A DNA stretch of 64,000 bases from Colwellia chukchiensis (GTDB lineage: Bacteria; Pseudomonadota; Gammaproteobacteria; Enterobacterales; Alteromonadaceae): positions 186,001 through 250,000 of the forward strand of contig NZ_NBOC01000003.1 of the NCBI RefSeq assembly GCF_002104455.1, in the 5' to 3' direction. The position numbers and the translations under genes are program-made. Numbering within the stretch: the first letter of the stretch is position 1; each line of letters opens with the position of its first letter. The notes under the pieces are model-generated. The model was not told the DNA's origin, did not search any database, and was given only the letters and a program-made list of their open reading frames with translations. Of the stretch, positions 36,209 to 42,884 are shown in pieces.

Positions 36209-37443
36209 GCGATGCTCTCCTTAGAAAGCTCCTGACAAGTCTCCTCAGAGAGGTGTTGAGAACTACCAACTTGCCACTCACCAGTAAGCAGCTTCTGCAT
36301 CAGACCGCGTTTTTGGCTGCGGTATTGTTCTAATGTCTTTTTGAGTAAGCTGATTTCCATTTGAGCAAGGTTGAGCTTGTAGGTTACGTCTTTTTGCACG
36401 TCCATTGCTGGTAATGGGATATTAATTGCGCCAAGATCTTTAAAACTAACCGTCTCACGTACGCTACCCTGAGCACTGTTTTTAATACGTTGGCGTGCTT
36501 CACTTGAATTAAGCCAGTGCAAAAAGTAGTCGCTACATACTCTTTTCGTATCTAGTTTAAACACAACGTACATTGGGCTTAAAATGCCATTTTCCCAGTC
36601 ATCAAGACGAGCAATAGAGCCCACATTGATTCGAGACGGGTTGTAAGCGTATTGGCCTTGTTCAACTACTTTGTAGTTCGACACGTTTGCGCTGGCTACT
36701 CGCCGCTCAAATTGCTCTTCTGGCAACACAAAGCCACTGTGATTTGTTACGCTTAAAACGCGTTCAATCGTACTATTTTTGTTGCGTTTAGAAACCTCTG
36801 TCATCAAACCAGAAGCTGACGTACGTTTATGACCTACACGGTTGATCAAGTTAGAGGTTAGCCACTCAAACTGCTTTTCCTTGGCCGCAATTAACGTTTC
36901 CGTTTTTTCGATGGCGTTGTCCCAGCACTCAAGGAAAGATGCAATCTTTTTTTGTTCAAGAAAAGGCGGGATTGGTATAGGTAAAGTTAACAGTTCACTT
37001 TTAGTGATATTTTTCATGCTGTTACTTGTGCCCGTAGCTAGTTTCGACAACCTAAACCTCGCCCACGGTGAAGCCAAGAAGTAAGCGAGCCACTTATGCT
37101 CAACTTTCTTTTCTGGGTGAGGTACGGTCTGCCAAAGCTTATCTGGAAGAAAACGATTAGGATAATCTTCCGAAACGTAACAGCTCGCACCTACTAGGTC
37201 GGGAGTGTTGCTTCGACTAATAATAATTTGTCCTTTTTTAGGATTGCATTTCGCTCTTTGAAGCTCGCTTCCTGTTATTTTTTTACTAGCTTGCGGATTA
37301 AACTTGCCATATGTCACGGCGCTGACTTTTAAAACAGCATAGTCATCGTTGGAGGGAGTTCCATCCTCACCGTTTACACTTATGCCCGATTCTAAAGACG
37401 CAATCAGTTCGCCAACACGACCATTTTTCCATTCTTTAATCAT
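36205..37443 (-). CDS. hsdS: Type I restriction-modification specificity subunit
   Basis: A 412-residue HsdS with two target-recognition domains. Each is followed by a conserved helix: PIPPFLEQKKIASFLECWDN near 150-175 and PLPAMDVQKDVTYKLNLAQM near 345-365, and the second conserved region ends KRGLMQKLLTGEWQV. It sets the DNA sequence for both methylation and cleavage. It overlaps dinD upstream and hsdR downstream by ATGA. The recognition sequence cannot be read from the protein. A separate single-TRD gene lies at 40689. Confidence 0.93.
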   Translation of the reverse strand: MIKEWKNGRVGELIASLESGISVNGEDGTPSNDDYAVLKVSAVTYGKFNPQASKKITGSELQRAKCNPKKGQIIISRSNTPDLVGASCYVSEDYPNRFLPDKLWQTVPHPEKKVEHKWLAYFLASPWARFRLSKLATGTSNSMKNITKSELLTLPIPIPPFLEQKKIASFLECWDNAIEKTETLIAAKEKQFEWLTSNLINRVGHKRTSASGLMTEVSKRNKNSTIERVLSVTNHSGFVLPEEQFERRVASANVSNYKVVEQGQYAYNPSRINVGSIARLDDWENGILSPMYVVFKLDTKRVCSDYFLHWLNSSEARQRIKNSAQGSVRETVSFKDLGAINIPLPAMDVQKDVTYKLNLAQMEISLLKKTLEQYRSQKRGLMQKLLTGEWQVGSSQHLSEETCQELSKESIA

Positions 37444-38285
37444 TGATCACCCTCCAACTTCTTCTGCGCACGTGCCAACTGGGGAATGCCTTTTTCTGGT
37501 GTGGGCAAATCCTCTGGCATAGTGCCGCCAAGCTCCTCAATAGTGGCGCGCACTTTGGCACCCACCTCAAAATGAGTTTGGTTGGCATGGGCTTTATTGC
37601 TTACCTGATCGCGCTTTAGCTTTTCTTCCGTTTGCGTGGCACGGAACAGGTTGGCGGCAAGCTCAGTACTGCCCATATGGTCGAGGATTTTTTGGCTCTT
37701 TTTTAAGCCTTTGTGCTGGTGAATGGCTTTGTTGTCTAACCCACCATACAAGCCTTTGTAACCATGGTTTTGGAAAATGGCGTAGTCCAAACCAGACTCA
37801 ACACCTGCATCACGGGCCGCCGCAGCCAGTTGCTTGTTGTGGTCGGCCAGCTCATTGCGCAGCATTAGGCGTTTTTGGTCTTCATTTAGTTGCTGAAAAC
37901 CAGTGTCATCTTGTAGCTCTTGGCGACGAGTCTGAATGGCAAAATAGGTCTGGCCATTGGCGATCACCGGCTTGCTGGCATCACCATTTTGCACAATGAG
38001 GTAACAGGCGTAACGGGACAAGGCAAACGAGTCCATTTTGCGCTGGGCACCTGAGCCAATTTCGACCATCTCGTGGATCTCCACGAAATGGTCGGCCAGC
38101 GCTTGGCCACTGTTTTCACAGGCTTTTTTGGCTTTCTCGATAACCGGTAAAAAGTTACGGTACTCTGCATAGTCCAATACTTTCGCCAGCTGGCGGGCCA
38201 GCCAAATTTCGCCACCTTGTTCATTAATTACGCGAATGCTTTCAAAGCTGGTATGTTCTGGTTGGGGAAGTTGCTTGTTACTCAT
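37440..38285 (-). CDS. dinD: DinD-like DNA damage-inducible protein
   Basis: A 281-residue DinD homologue with the Bro-N-like N-terminal segment (EIWLARQLAKVLDYAEYRNFLPVIEKAK) and the characteristic middle (FQNHGYKGLYGGL, KKSQKILDHMGSTELAANLFRATQTEEKL). E. coli DinD is SOS-induced and inhibits RecA filaments in vitro. Here it is embedded in the type I operon between hsdM and hsdS, overlapping both neighbours by ATGA. That placement suggests that it links restriction to DNA-damage responses, or protects against it; this is inference. Confidence 0.9.
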   Translation of the reverse strand: MSNKQLPQPEHTSFESIRVINEQGGEIWLARQLAKVLDYAEYRNFLPVIEKAKKACENSGQALADHFVEIHEMVEIGSGAQRKMDSFALSRYACYLIVQNGDASKPVIANGQTYFAIQTRRQELQDDTGFQQLNEDQKRLMLRNELADHNKQLAAAARDAGVESGLDYAIFQNHGYKGLYGGLDNKAIHQHKGLKKSQKILDHMGSTELAANLFRATQTEEKLKRDQVSNKAHANQTHFEVGAKVRATIEELGGTMPEDLPTPEKGIPQLARAQKKLEGDQ

Positions 38286-38398
38286 CGTGCACCTCCCACC
38301 ATTTTCGTGACGTCACGCAATTGGTTTGTAGTGCCGTACTCACACTTAGACACCATTTTGTTGGCGTCAACAAAATGGTTGTTGTTCGTCATACTCAT
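38282..38398 (-). CDS. Small ORF (38 aa) between hsdM and dinD
   Basis: A 38-codon frame (MSMTNNNHFVDANKMVSK ...) whose ATG overlaps the hsdM stop by ATGA (38395-38398) and whose stop overlaps the dinD start by ATGA (38282-38285). Start-stop coupling at both ends fits a genuinely translated linker gene, or at least a reading frame that keeps ribosomes on the operon. Its DNA holds a 12-bp-stem hairpin and a 12-base palindrome. The NKM(V/A) words resemble the C-terminus of HsdM (DVRNKMAAL), so it may have arisen by a partial duplication. No function known. Confidence 0.5.
   Translation of the reverse strand: MSMTNNNHFVDANKMVSKCEYGTTNQLRDVTKMVGGAR
38306..38379 (-). repeat. Hairpin and palindrome inside the small ORF
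   Basis: ACCATTTTGTTG at 38352-38363 pairs perfectly with 38368-38379 around a 4-base loop. A 12-base palindrome CGTGACGTCACG lies at 38306-38317. In the operon mRNA the hairpin would sit just after the hsdM stop codon, where it could affect relative expression of hsdM against hsdS and hsdR. Confidence 0.65.
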
Positions 38399-40029
38399 TC
38401 AGCCACCTCCGTTGTGTTGCTTTGCGCCTCGTTAGGTACGATATCCTTTAACAGCGCCGCCATTTTGTTGCGGACGTCGGCGAGTTCAGTTTCAAGGGTG
38501 GTGATTTCAGCCTGTACCGAAATAATATCGACCTCAACTTCCTCTTCGAAGGTATCGACGTATCGCGGGATATTCAGGTTAAAGTCGTTCTCTTTGATCT
38601 CATCAAAGGTGGCTAAATGGGCGTATTTTTCTACCTCTTCACGAGCTGTTACCGCTGCAACAATTTTGTCTAGGTGTTCATCCAGCAGGATGTTTTGGTT
38701 TTTCCCTGCTTGGTAATGATCTTTACCGCTGGCATCGACAAACAGCACGTCTTTGCGGTTTTCATTGGCACCGCCTTTCTCACGTGAGCGGTCGAATATC
38801 AGGATTGCGACAGGAATACCAGTGCTTGGGAACAGGTTACCGGGCAAGCCGATCACGGCATCTAATAGGTTTTCTTCAATCAGTTGTTGACGAATACGGC
38901 CTTCAGCTGCGCCTCTAAACAGCACACCATGAGGCACCACTACGGCAATGCGGCCTTCTTTTTCAACGGCGGCTTCGACCATGTGGCTGATAAAGGCAAA
39001 GTCTGCCTTTGATTTAGGTGGTAGCCCGCGCCAGTAGCGGTTGTATCTGTCAGATTCAACGTCTTCTGAACCCCATTTGTCGAGTGAAAACGGTGGGTTG
39101 GCAACCACGTTATCAAACTTCATCAGTCTGTCATTTTCGACCAGCGCAGGTGAAGTGAGGGTGTTACACCATTCGATACGAGCAGAGTCTGAGCCGTGCA
39201 AGAACATATTCATACGCGCAAGCGCCCAGGTACTGCCGTTGACTTCCATGCCATAGAGTGAATAATTGCGGTCGCCCACTTGGCGTGCGGCTTCAATCAA
39301 TAAACCGGCTGAGCCACAGGCAGGGTCACAAATACGCGCCCCCGATTTTGGTGCAGACAGACGCGCAACCAGCTCAGAGACTTTATGAGGGGTGTAGAAT
39401 TCACCGGCTTTTTTACCTGCATCGGAGCCAAAGCGCTCAATAAGGTAGATGTAGGTATTACCAATCACATCTTCAGACACGCGCGACGGGCTCATGTCGA
39501 GTGCGGGCTTGTTGAAGTCGTCCAGCAAGGTTTTTAGGCGGCGGTTGCGGTCTTTGGTTTTACCCAAGTTGGCTTCGCTGTTGAAGTCGATGTTTCGGAA
39601 CACACCTTCTAACTTGGCTTTGTTCGCGGTTTCAATATGCTCTAAAACAATGTTGATCAGCTCGCCAATGTTGGGTTCGTTTTTACGCTCTAACAATGAA
39701 TAGTAGTTGGCCAAAAAGGTGTCGGTAACAACGGTTTTCTTCTCTTTGGTTGCTGGATCTTCAACTTCTTCTGTGAGTTCTACTATTGGCAGTACAAAAC
39801 GCTCGCGCTCAAGCTTACGTCTGATACGGACGTCGTCGTCACCGTACTGCTTTTTATATTCTGCGTAGTGGTCATTCCATACATCGGAGATGTATTTTAC
39901 GAACAGCATTACTAGGATGTAGTCTTTGTATTGCGCAGGGTCTACCGCGCCACGGAAAGTATCGCATGCAGCCCATGCTGCATTGTTGATGTCTTTTTGT
40001 TGAATCTTGTCGTTCATATCTTTAGTCAT
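38395..40029 (-). CDS. hsdM: Type I restriction-modification methyltransferase subunit
   Basis: A 544-residue N6-adenine methyltransferase. The N-terminal HsdM_N domain (AAWACDTFRGAVDPAQYKDY, LVMLFVKYISDVWNDH) is followed by SAM motif I DPACGSAG near 236 and the catalytic NPPF near 311 (VVANPPFSLDKWG). ATG 40029 has GAGGAAT upstream. It methylates the hsdS-defined site in a complex with HsdS and joins HsdR for cleavage. It is the first gene of the tightly coupled hsdM-orf-dinD-hsdS-hsdR-peptidase operon, 81 bases after the gene at 40110. Confidence 0.95.
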   Translation of the reverse strand: MTKDMNDKIQQKDINNAAWAACDTFRGAVDPAQYKDYILVMLFVKYISDVWNDHYAEYKKQYGDDDVRIRRKLERERFVLPIVELTEEVEDPATKEKKTVVTDTFLANYYSLLERKNEPNIGELINIVLEHIETANKAKLEGVFRNIDFNSEANLGKTKDRNRRLKTLLDDFNKPALDMSPSRVSEDVIGNTYIYLIERFGSDAGKKAGEFYTPHKVSELVARLSAPKSGARICDPACGSAGLLIEAARQVGDRNYSLYGMEVNGSTWALARMNMFLHGSDSARIEWCNTLTSPALVENDRLMKFDNVVANPPFSLDKWGSEDVESDRYNRYWRGLPPKSKADFAFISHMVEAAVEKEGRIAVVVPHGVLFRGAAEGRIRQQLIEENLLDAVIGLPGNLFPSTGIPVAILIFDRSREKGGANENRKDVLFVDASGKDHYQAGKNQNILLDEHLDKIVAAVTAREEVEKYAHLATFDEIKENDFNLNIPRYVDTFEEEVEVDIISVQAEITTLETELADVRNKMAALLKDIVPNEAQSNTTEVAE

Positions 40030-40109
40030 ATAAATTCCTCAAATCTGGTCAGTGTCATAAAGCGGGGCAGGCTATACCGGTAGCGCCCCGCTAGCTGTAA
40101 GTTAAAAGG

Positions 40110-40340
40110 TTAAGAATCGAGTACGGCTGATTGAGTCCAGGTAATCGACCGCCCAAATGGAGGGTAAATCGATGTACTGTCCTTTATGGTGTACCGTGCA
40201 ATGACGTCACCTTGCTCGTTTAGCTCTTCACATTCATAGGTATCAGTGTCTTGGCCTTTTCGTTGCGACCACTGACTACTTACGATGTTGAGGGCATGCG
40301 ACTCGGGTACACCTATTTTCTTTTTGTATTCATCACTCAT
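40110..40340 (-). CDS. Hypothetical 76-aa protein upstream of hsdM
   Basis: A 76-residue acidic-to-neutral soluble protein (MSDEYKKKIGVPES ... GRSITWTQSAVLDS) with a GGAG ribosome-binding site. It starts 9 bases after the stop codon of the DUF2188 gene, so the two are co-transcribed. I do not recognise the family. The Trp-Thr and Tyr-rich strands suggest a small beta fold. It may belong to the leader part of the type I operon. Confidence 0.6.
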   Translation of the reverse strand: MSDEYKKKIGVPESHALNIVSSQWSQRKGQDTDTYECEELNEQGDVIARYTIKDSTSIYPPFGRSITWTQSAVLDS

Positions 40341-40348
40341 AAGGGCTC

Positions 40349-40594
40349 CTATCCTTTAATGTCTTTTGGGTCGTTACCGTGGCTATCTTTGCGTTGTATC
40401 TGGCCGTCTTTGCCATGTACAACAAGCTCAGAACCTTCGCGCTTGCTTTGCTCGCGCGCCGCAGCTTCGGCCTCTCGTTTGGTGCTGTGTACGCTTGAAG
40501 CGCGTTCGGCACCGCCTTTTTTGTTCGCCCATCCATCAGGATGTGGTACGACATGTCGGGTATTGCCCTTGCTTGATGATGTATTCTTTGCCAT
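40349..40594 (-). CDS. DUF2188 domain protein
   Basis: An 81-residue protein with the DUF2188 pattern: HVVPHPDGWANKKGGAERASSV, then ELVVHGKDGQIQRKDSHGND. The domain is small, beta-rich and of unknown function, widespread in bacteria and on mobile elements. It has a CAGGAG ribosome-binding site and lies between the single-TRD HsdS-like gene and the 76-aa gene on the same strand. Confidence 0.88.
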   Translation of the reverse strand: MAKNTSSSKGNTRHVVPHPDGWANKKGGAERASSVHSTKREAEAAAREQSKREGSELVVHGKDGQIQRKDSHGNDPKDIKG

Positions 40595-40688
40595 AATTTC
40601 GGCTCCTGTTTTTTGAAATGAAACGTGGATTAAAGTTTTGCTAAAAGTGCTGTCACACTTTCGGCTCGTCTAAACCCAGTAACTGTCA

Positions 40689-41267
40689 TTACTGGGTATT
40701 CATTGCTAAATTCATTAATATTGCGTCAGTTAACACCTCCTTTTTCTTTGCTAATGCATTCATTAGCTTCTGTTCGTTAATGGATAATTGGTAAATCTCA
40801 ATAATCTTTTTCTGCACATCGAGATTAGGGACTACTATCTCCAGATCCTCAAGTGCAGGTTTGCCAATCATTCTTACCGCCGTGCCTGTTGCCTTACTTT
40901 GCAATACTGCTTGTGAAGTAGGTTGATTAATAAACCAGCATAGATATGCTGGCATAACCGAATCACTTTCAACTCGAATTCGCAACAGTGGCGCAGCGAT
41001 AACAGCATCGCTCAACTCTTGGTCAATCAATGCTGCCGTATTAGTTTGACCTCTAGAGCGAAATGCTAAGTCGTTATGTTTAACTCTGTGATGATCCTTT
41101 AAGTCCTGCATTGCAATCTGCACTAGCTCTTGGGCATTAACTCGGTTATCTTCAGTTAAATCCTTCATCTGGATAACAGAGATATTTCCATTAGTGTCTG
41201 GCTCAAGCTTTGACCTAAAAGAGTGTCCCATCTGTACAGAGGCAATTTTTTTCAAATTAACTTTCAT
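40689..41267 (-). CDS. Single-TRD HsdS-like protein
   Basis: A 192-residue protein resembling half of a type I specificity subunit. It has one target-recognition domain (KIASVQMGHSFRSKLEP, VKHNDLAFRSRGQTNTAAL) and one conserved helix after PNLDVQKKIIEIYQLSINEQ. I chose ATG 41267 because GAGGTG lies 5 bases upstream; the frame is open from 41303. It could dimerise to give a palindromic specificity, swap with the full HsdS to change target sequence, or be a decaying fragment. Full helices and a good start argue against decay. Confidence 0.7.
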   Translation of the reverse strand: MKVNLKKIASVQMGHSFRSKLEPDTNGNISVIQMKDLTEDNRVNAQELVQIAMQDLKDHHRVKHNDLAFRSRGQTNTAALIDQELSDAVIAAPLLRIRVESDSVMPAYLCWFINQPTSQAVLQSKATGTAVRMIGKPALEDLEIVVPNLDVQKKIIEIYQLSINEQKLMNALAKKKEVLTDAILMNLAMNTQ

Positions 41268-41453
41268 TGTCACCTCAAATGCGTTGTAATGGCGTTTCTG
41301 CAACTTGTGAGTAAGTTTAAGCTGAGATTCTCAAGTTGTCAAATGTTTATTTTGCAAAAACGTCGTTACTGTAAAATTGTTTTTCGTGTGGCGTTTGGAA
41401 ATGCTTGAATTGACCGGATACCTGGCTGTAATGAGAGGGATGAGTGGTCGTTG

Positions 41454-41483
41454 CCTGGTACCGACATTTATGTCGGTACCAGG
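41454..41483. repeat. Perfect 14-bp inverted repeat upstream of the HsdS-like gene
   Basis: CCTGGTACCGACAT (41454-41467) and its exact complement (41470-41483) surround a TT loop. The half GATACCTGG near 41417-41425 also pairs with 41479-41487, allowing two alternative foldings. No T-run follows. The rest of 41268-41730 holds no gene. Confidence 0.65.
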
Positions 41484-41537
41484 TATCTTGCTGATAAAAA
41501 AGAGTTAAATATTAAGAGACATATAATCAAGCTGGTA

Positions 41538-41579
41538 GAGCTGTACAAGACGAAACCATCTGGAAATTCCGAATAGTTC
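41538..41579 (+). pseudogene. Fragment of a rhuM-like gene
   Basis: The 42 bases match rhuM positions 21315-21357 at about 38 of 43 positions, with a one-base deletion. They correspond to the codons around VQNATIRKFRIV. The match is in the same orientation as the intact gene at 21126. It indicates that a rhuM gene once lay next to this type I locus and was almost entirely deleted. Confidence 0.6.
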
Positions 41580-41730
41580 AAAGTGAAGCCTGAGTAAAAC
41601 CTAACAGAGACCGCTCTAGCCAAAAATATCGAGCTATTTGGCGCTTTTGATATTAAAATCGCGTCAACAACACCCCTCCCGCTACCCGTTAGATCAGCGC
41701 CCCGCGAGGGGTTACTCGTTTTTAAGGCTT

Positions 41731-42429
41731 CTAATTTTTGCTACCGTAATCAGTTACGGCACCAAAATTAGCTTCCAACCACACATCATTCTCTGGCCCA
41801 CAAAGGTGGTGCAGCAGCGCTAGGTTGATCTGGTGGCTGATCACGTTGCCGTTTCGTTTTTGGCTTTCTTTTTTCAAACCTCTCAGTAATAACCCTGTGC
41901 ATGATTTTCCTATTTGCTCCGGCGTACTGGGCAGGCAAAAGGCGCGGTTTTGCTGTTTGGGGTGCAAGGTAGCGCGCTTTCCTGTTTTAGATAAAGGCGA
42001 AATGCACCAAAAGATACAGGCGTTGGCGGGCGTGTTTGCGAGCAATTTGTTGGTTTGGCTCGTGCCATCCTCATATATCGGTAACAAATGTGCTGGTAAC
42101 AAAACTAACCCGCCTTGCGCGTGGCCTTCAACCTCAGGTAAAGGCAGCCAATACAAGTTTGGCCATTGCTCATGGCTCTGCCATTTTTCTACGATCACTT
42201 GTGCGCCAATACTATTCAGCCATTGGTGAATCGGGCAGCCTGGGTGTGCTTGTTTAACGCGTTGTAACTGAAAAGTCAGCCAGCGGGTTAAGCGTTCGGC
42301 GGCATTATCGCACTGGCTTAATGCTGGGTAGAGGGTAAATGCGCTATGCCCAACCAGTAAAGCGACCACCTGCTGTATCCATTCTCTATCCCAATCGTTA
42401 GCACTTGCCCATAACACGTCACTTATCAC
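41731..42429 (-). CDS. Hypothetical protein, 232 aa
   Basis: A 232-residue soluble protein with many Trp and Leu (WASANDWDREWIQQVVALL, NLYWLPLPEVEGHA) and a basic patch near residues 185-200. I do not recognise it. It has no signal peptide, membrane segment or clear catalytic motif. It is transcribed towards the type I operon, alone, between a repeat-rich gap (42430-42884) and a 460-base gap. Codon use resembles that of the neighbouring island genes. Confidence 0.6.
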   Translation of the reverse strand: MISDVLWASANDWDREWIQQVVALLVGHSAFTLYPALSQCDNAAERLTRWLTFQLQRVKQAHPGCPIHQWLNSIGAQVIVEKWQSHEQWPNLYWLPLPEVEGHAQGGLVLLPAHLLPIYEDGTSQTNKLLANTPANACIFWCISPLSKTGKRATLHPKQQNRAFCLPSTPEQIGKSCTGLLLRGLKKESQKRNGNVISHQINLALLHHLCGPENDVWLEANFGAVTDYGSKN

Positions 42430-42585
42430 CTTGTTGGTTTTTCATGCCATCTATTTTCAGTCGTCGGGTGCAGACACGGTGGTGAAATAGATGAAAGAAA
42501 TGACCATCAAACTAACCAGTCAAATCGGTTTTTTATGATGACCTGTGCGCGGAACTGTTTGATATACATAGTCCAATACGGTGCT

Positions 42586-42822
42586 GTTTGGCGGCATTCA
42601 ACTAATGCAAAAAAATCGAGACGCCAAACGATCGTTTGCATTCTGGGTTTAAAAAATCAAACGGTTTGTACTTTGATGCCGAGGTTGGTTTAGGGTACAA
42701 AAAGTGCCAAACCTTGCTTTGATCCAGTAATGGCAAGGCCTACCAGCGTTGGATTTCAATCGAGAAGCCAAACAGTAAATGGGCTAATTTCCCTGTTTGG
42801 CGTTTCGATCCAAAAGCCAAAC
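42586..42822. repeat. Cluster of GCCAAAC repeats
   Basis: Six exact copies of the 7-mer occur within 237 bases: GTTTGGC at 42586 and 42795, GCCAAAC at 42623, 42706, 42767 and 42816. The last two form an inverted pair. A 14-base palindrome CAAACGATCGTTTG overlaps at 42625-42638, and CAAACGGTTTG lies at 42658. The gap 42430-42884 holds no gene. This looks like a multi-site binding region or an origin. Confidence 0.6.
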
Positions 42823-42884
42823 GGATAGTGGTTTTGGCGTATGGGTATAAAGGCATGGGGAAGTGTTTAATGAAGTGCTGCTGT

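Noticed and set aside
38320-38716. 131-codon plus-strand frame opposite hsdM and the small ORF
   Set aside because: It is antisense to the hsdM C-terminus, Ser-rich and without a ribosome-binding site; a shadow of the hsdM frame.
42586-42822. GCCAAAC cluster as a CRISPR array
   Set aside because: Units are 7 bases, in both orientations and irregularly spaced, with no cas genes in the window.
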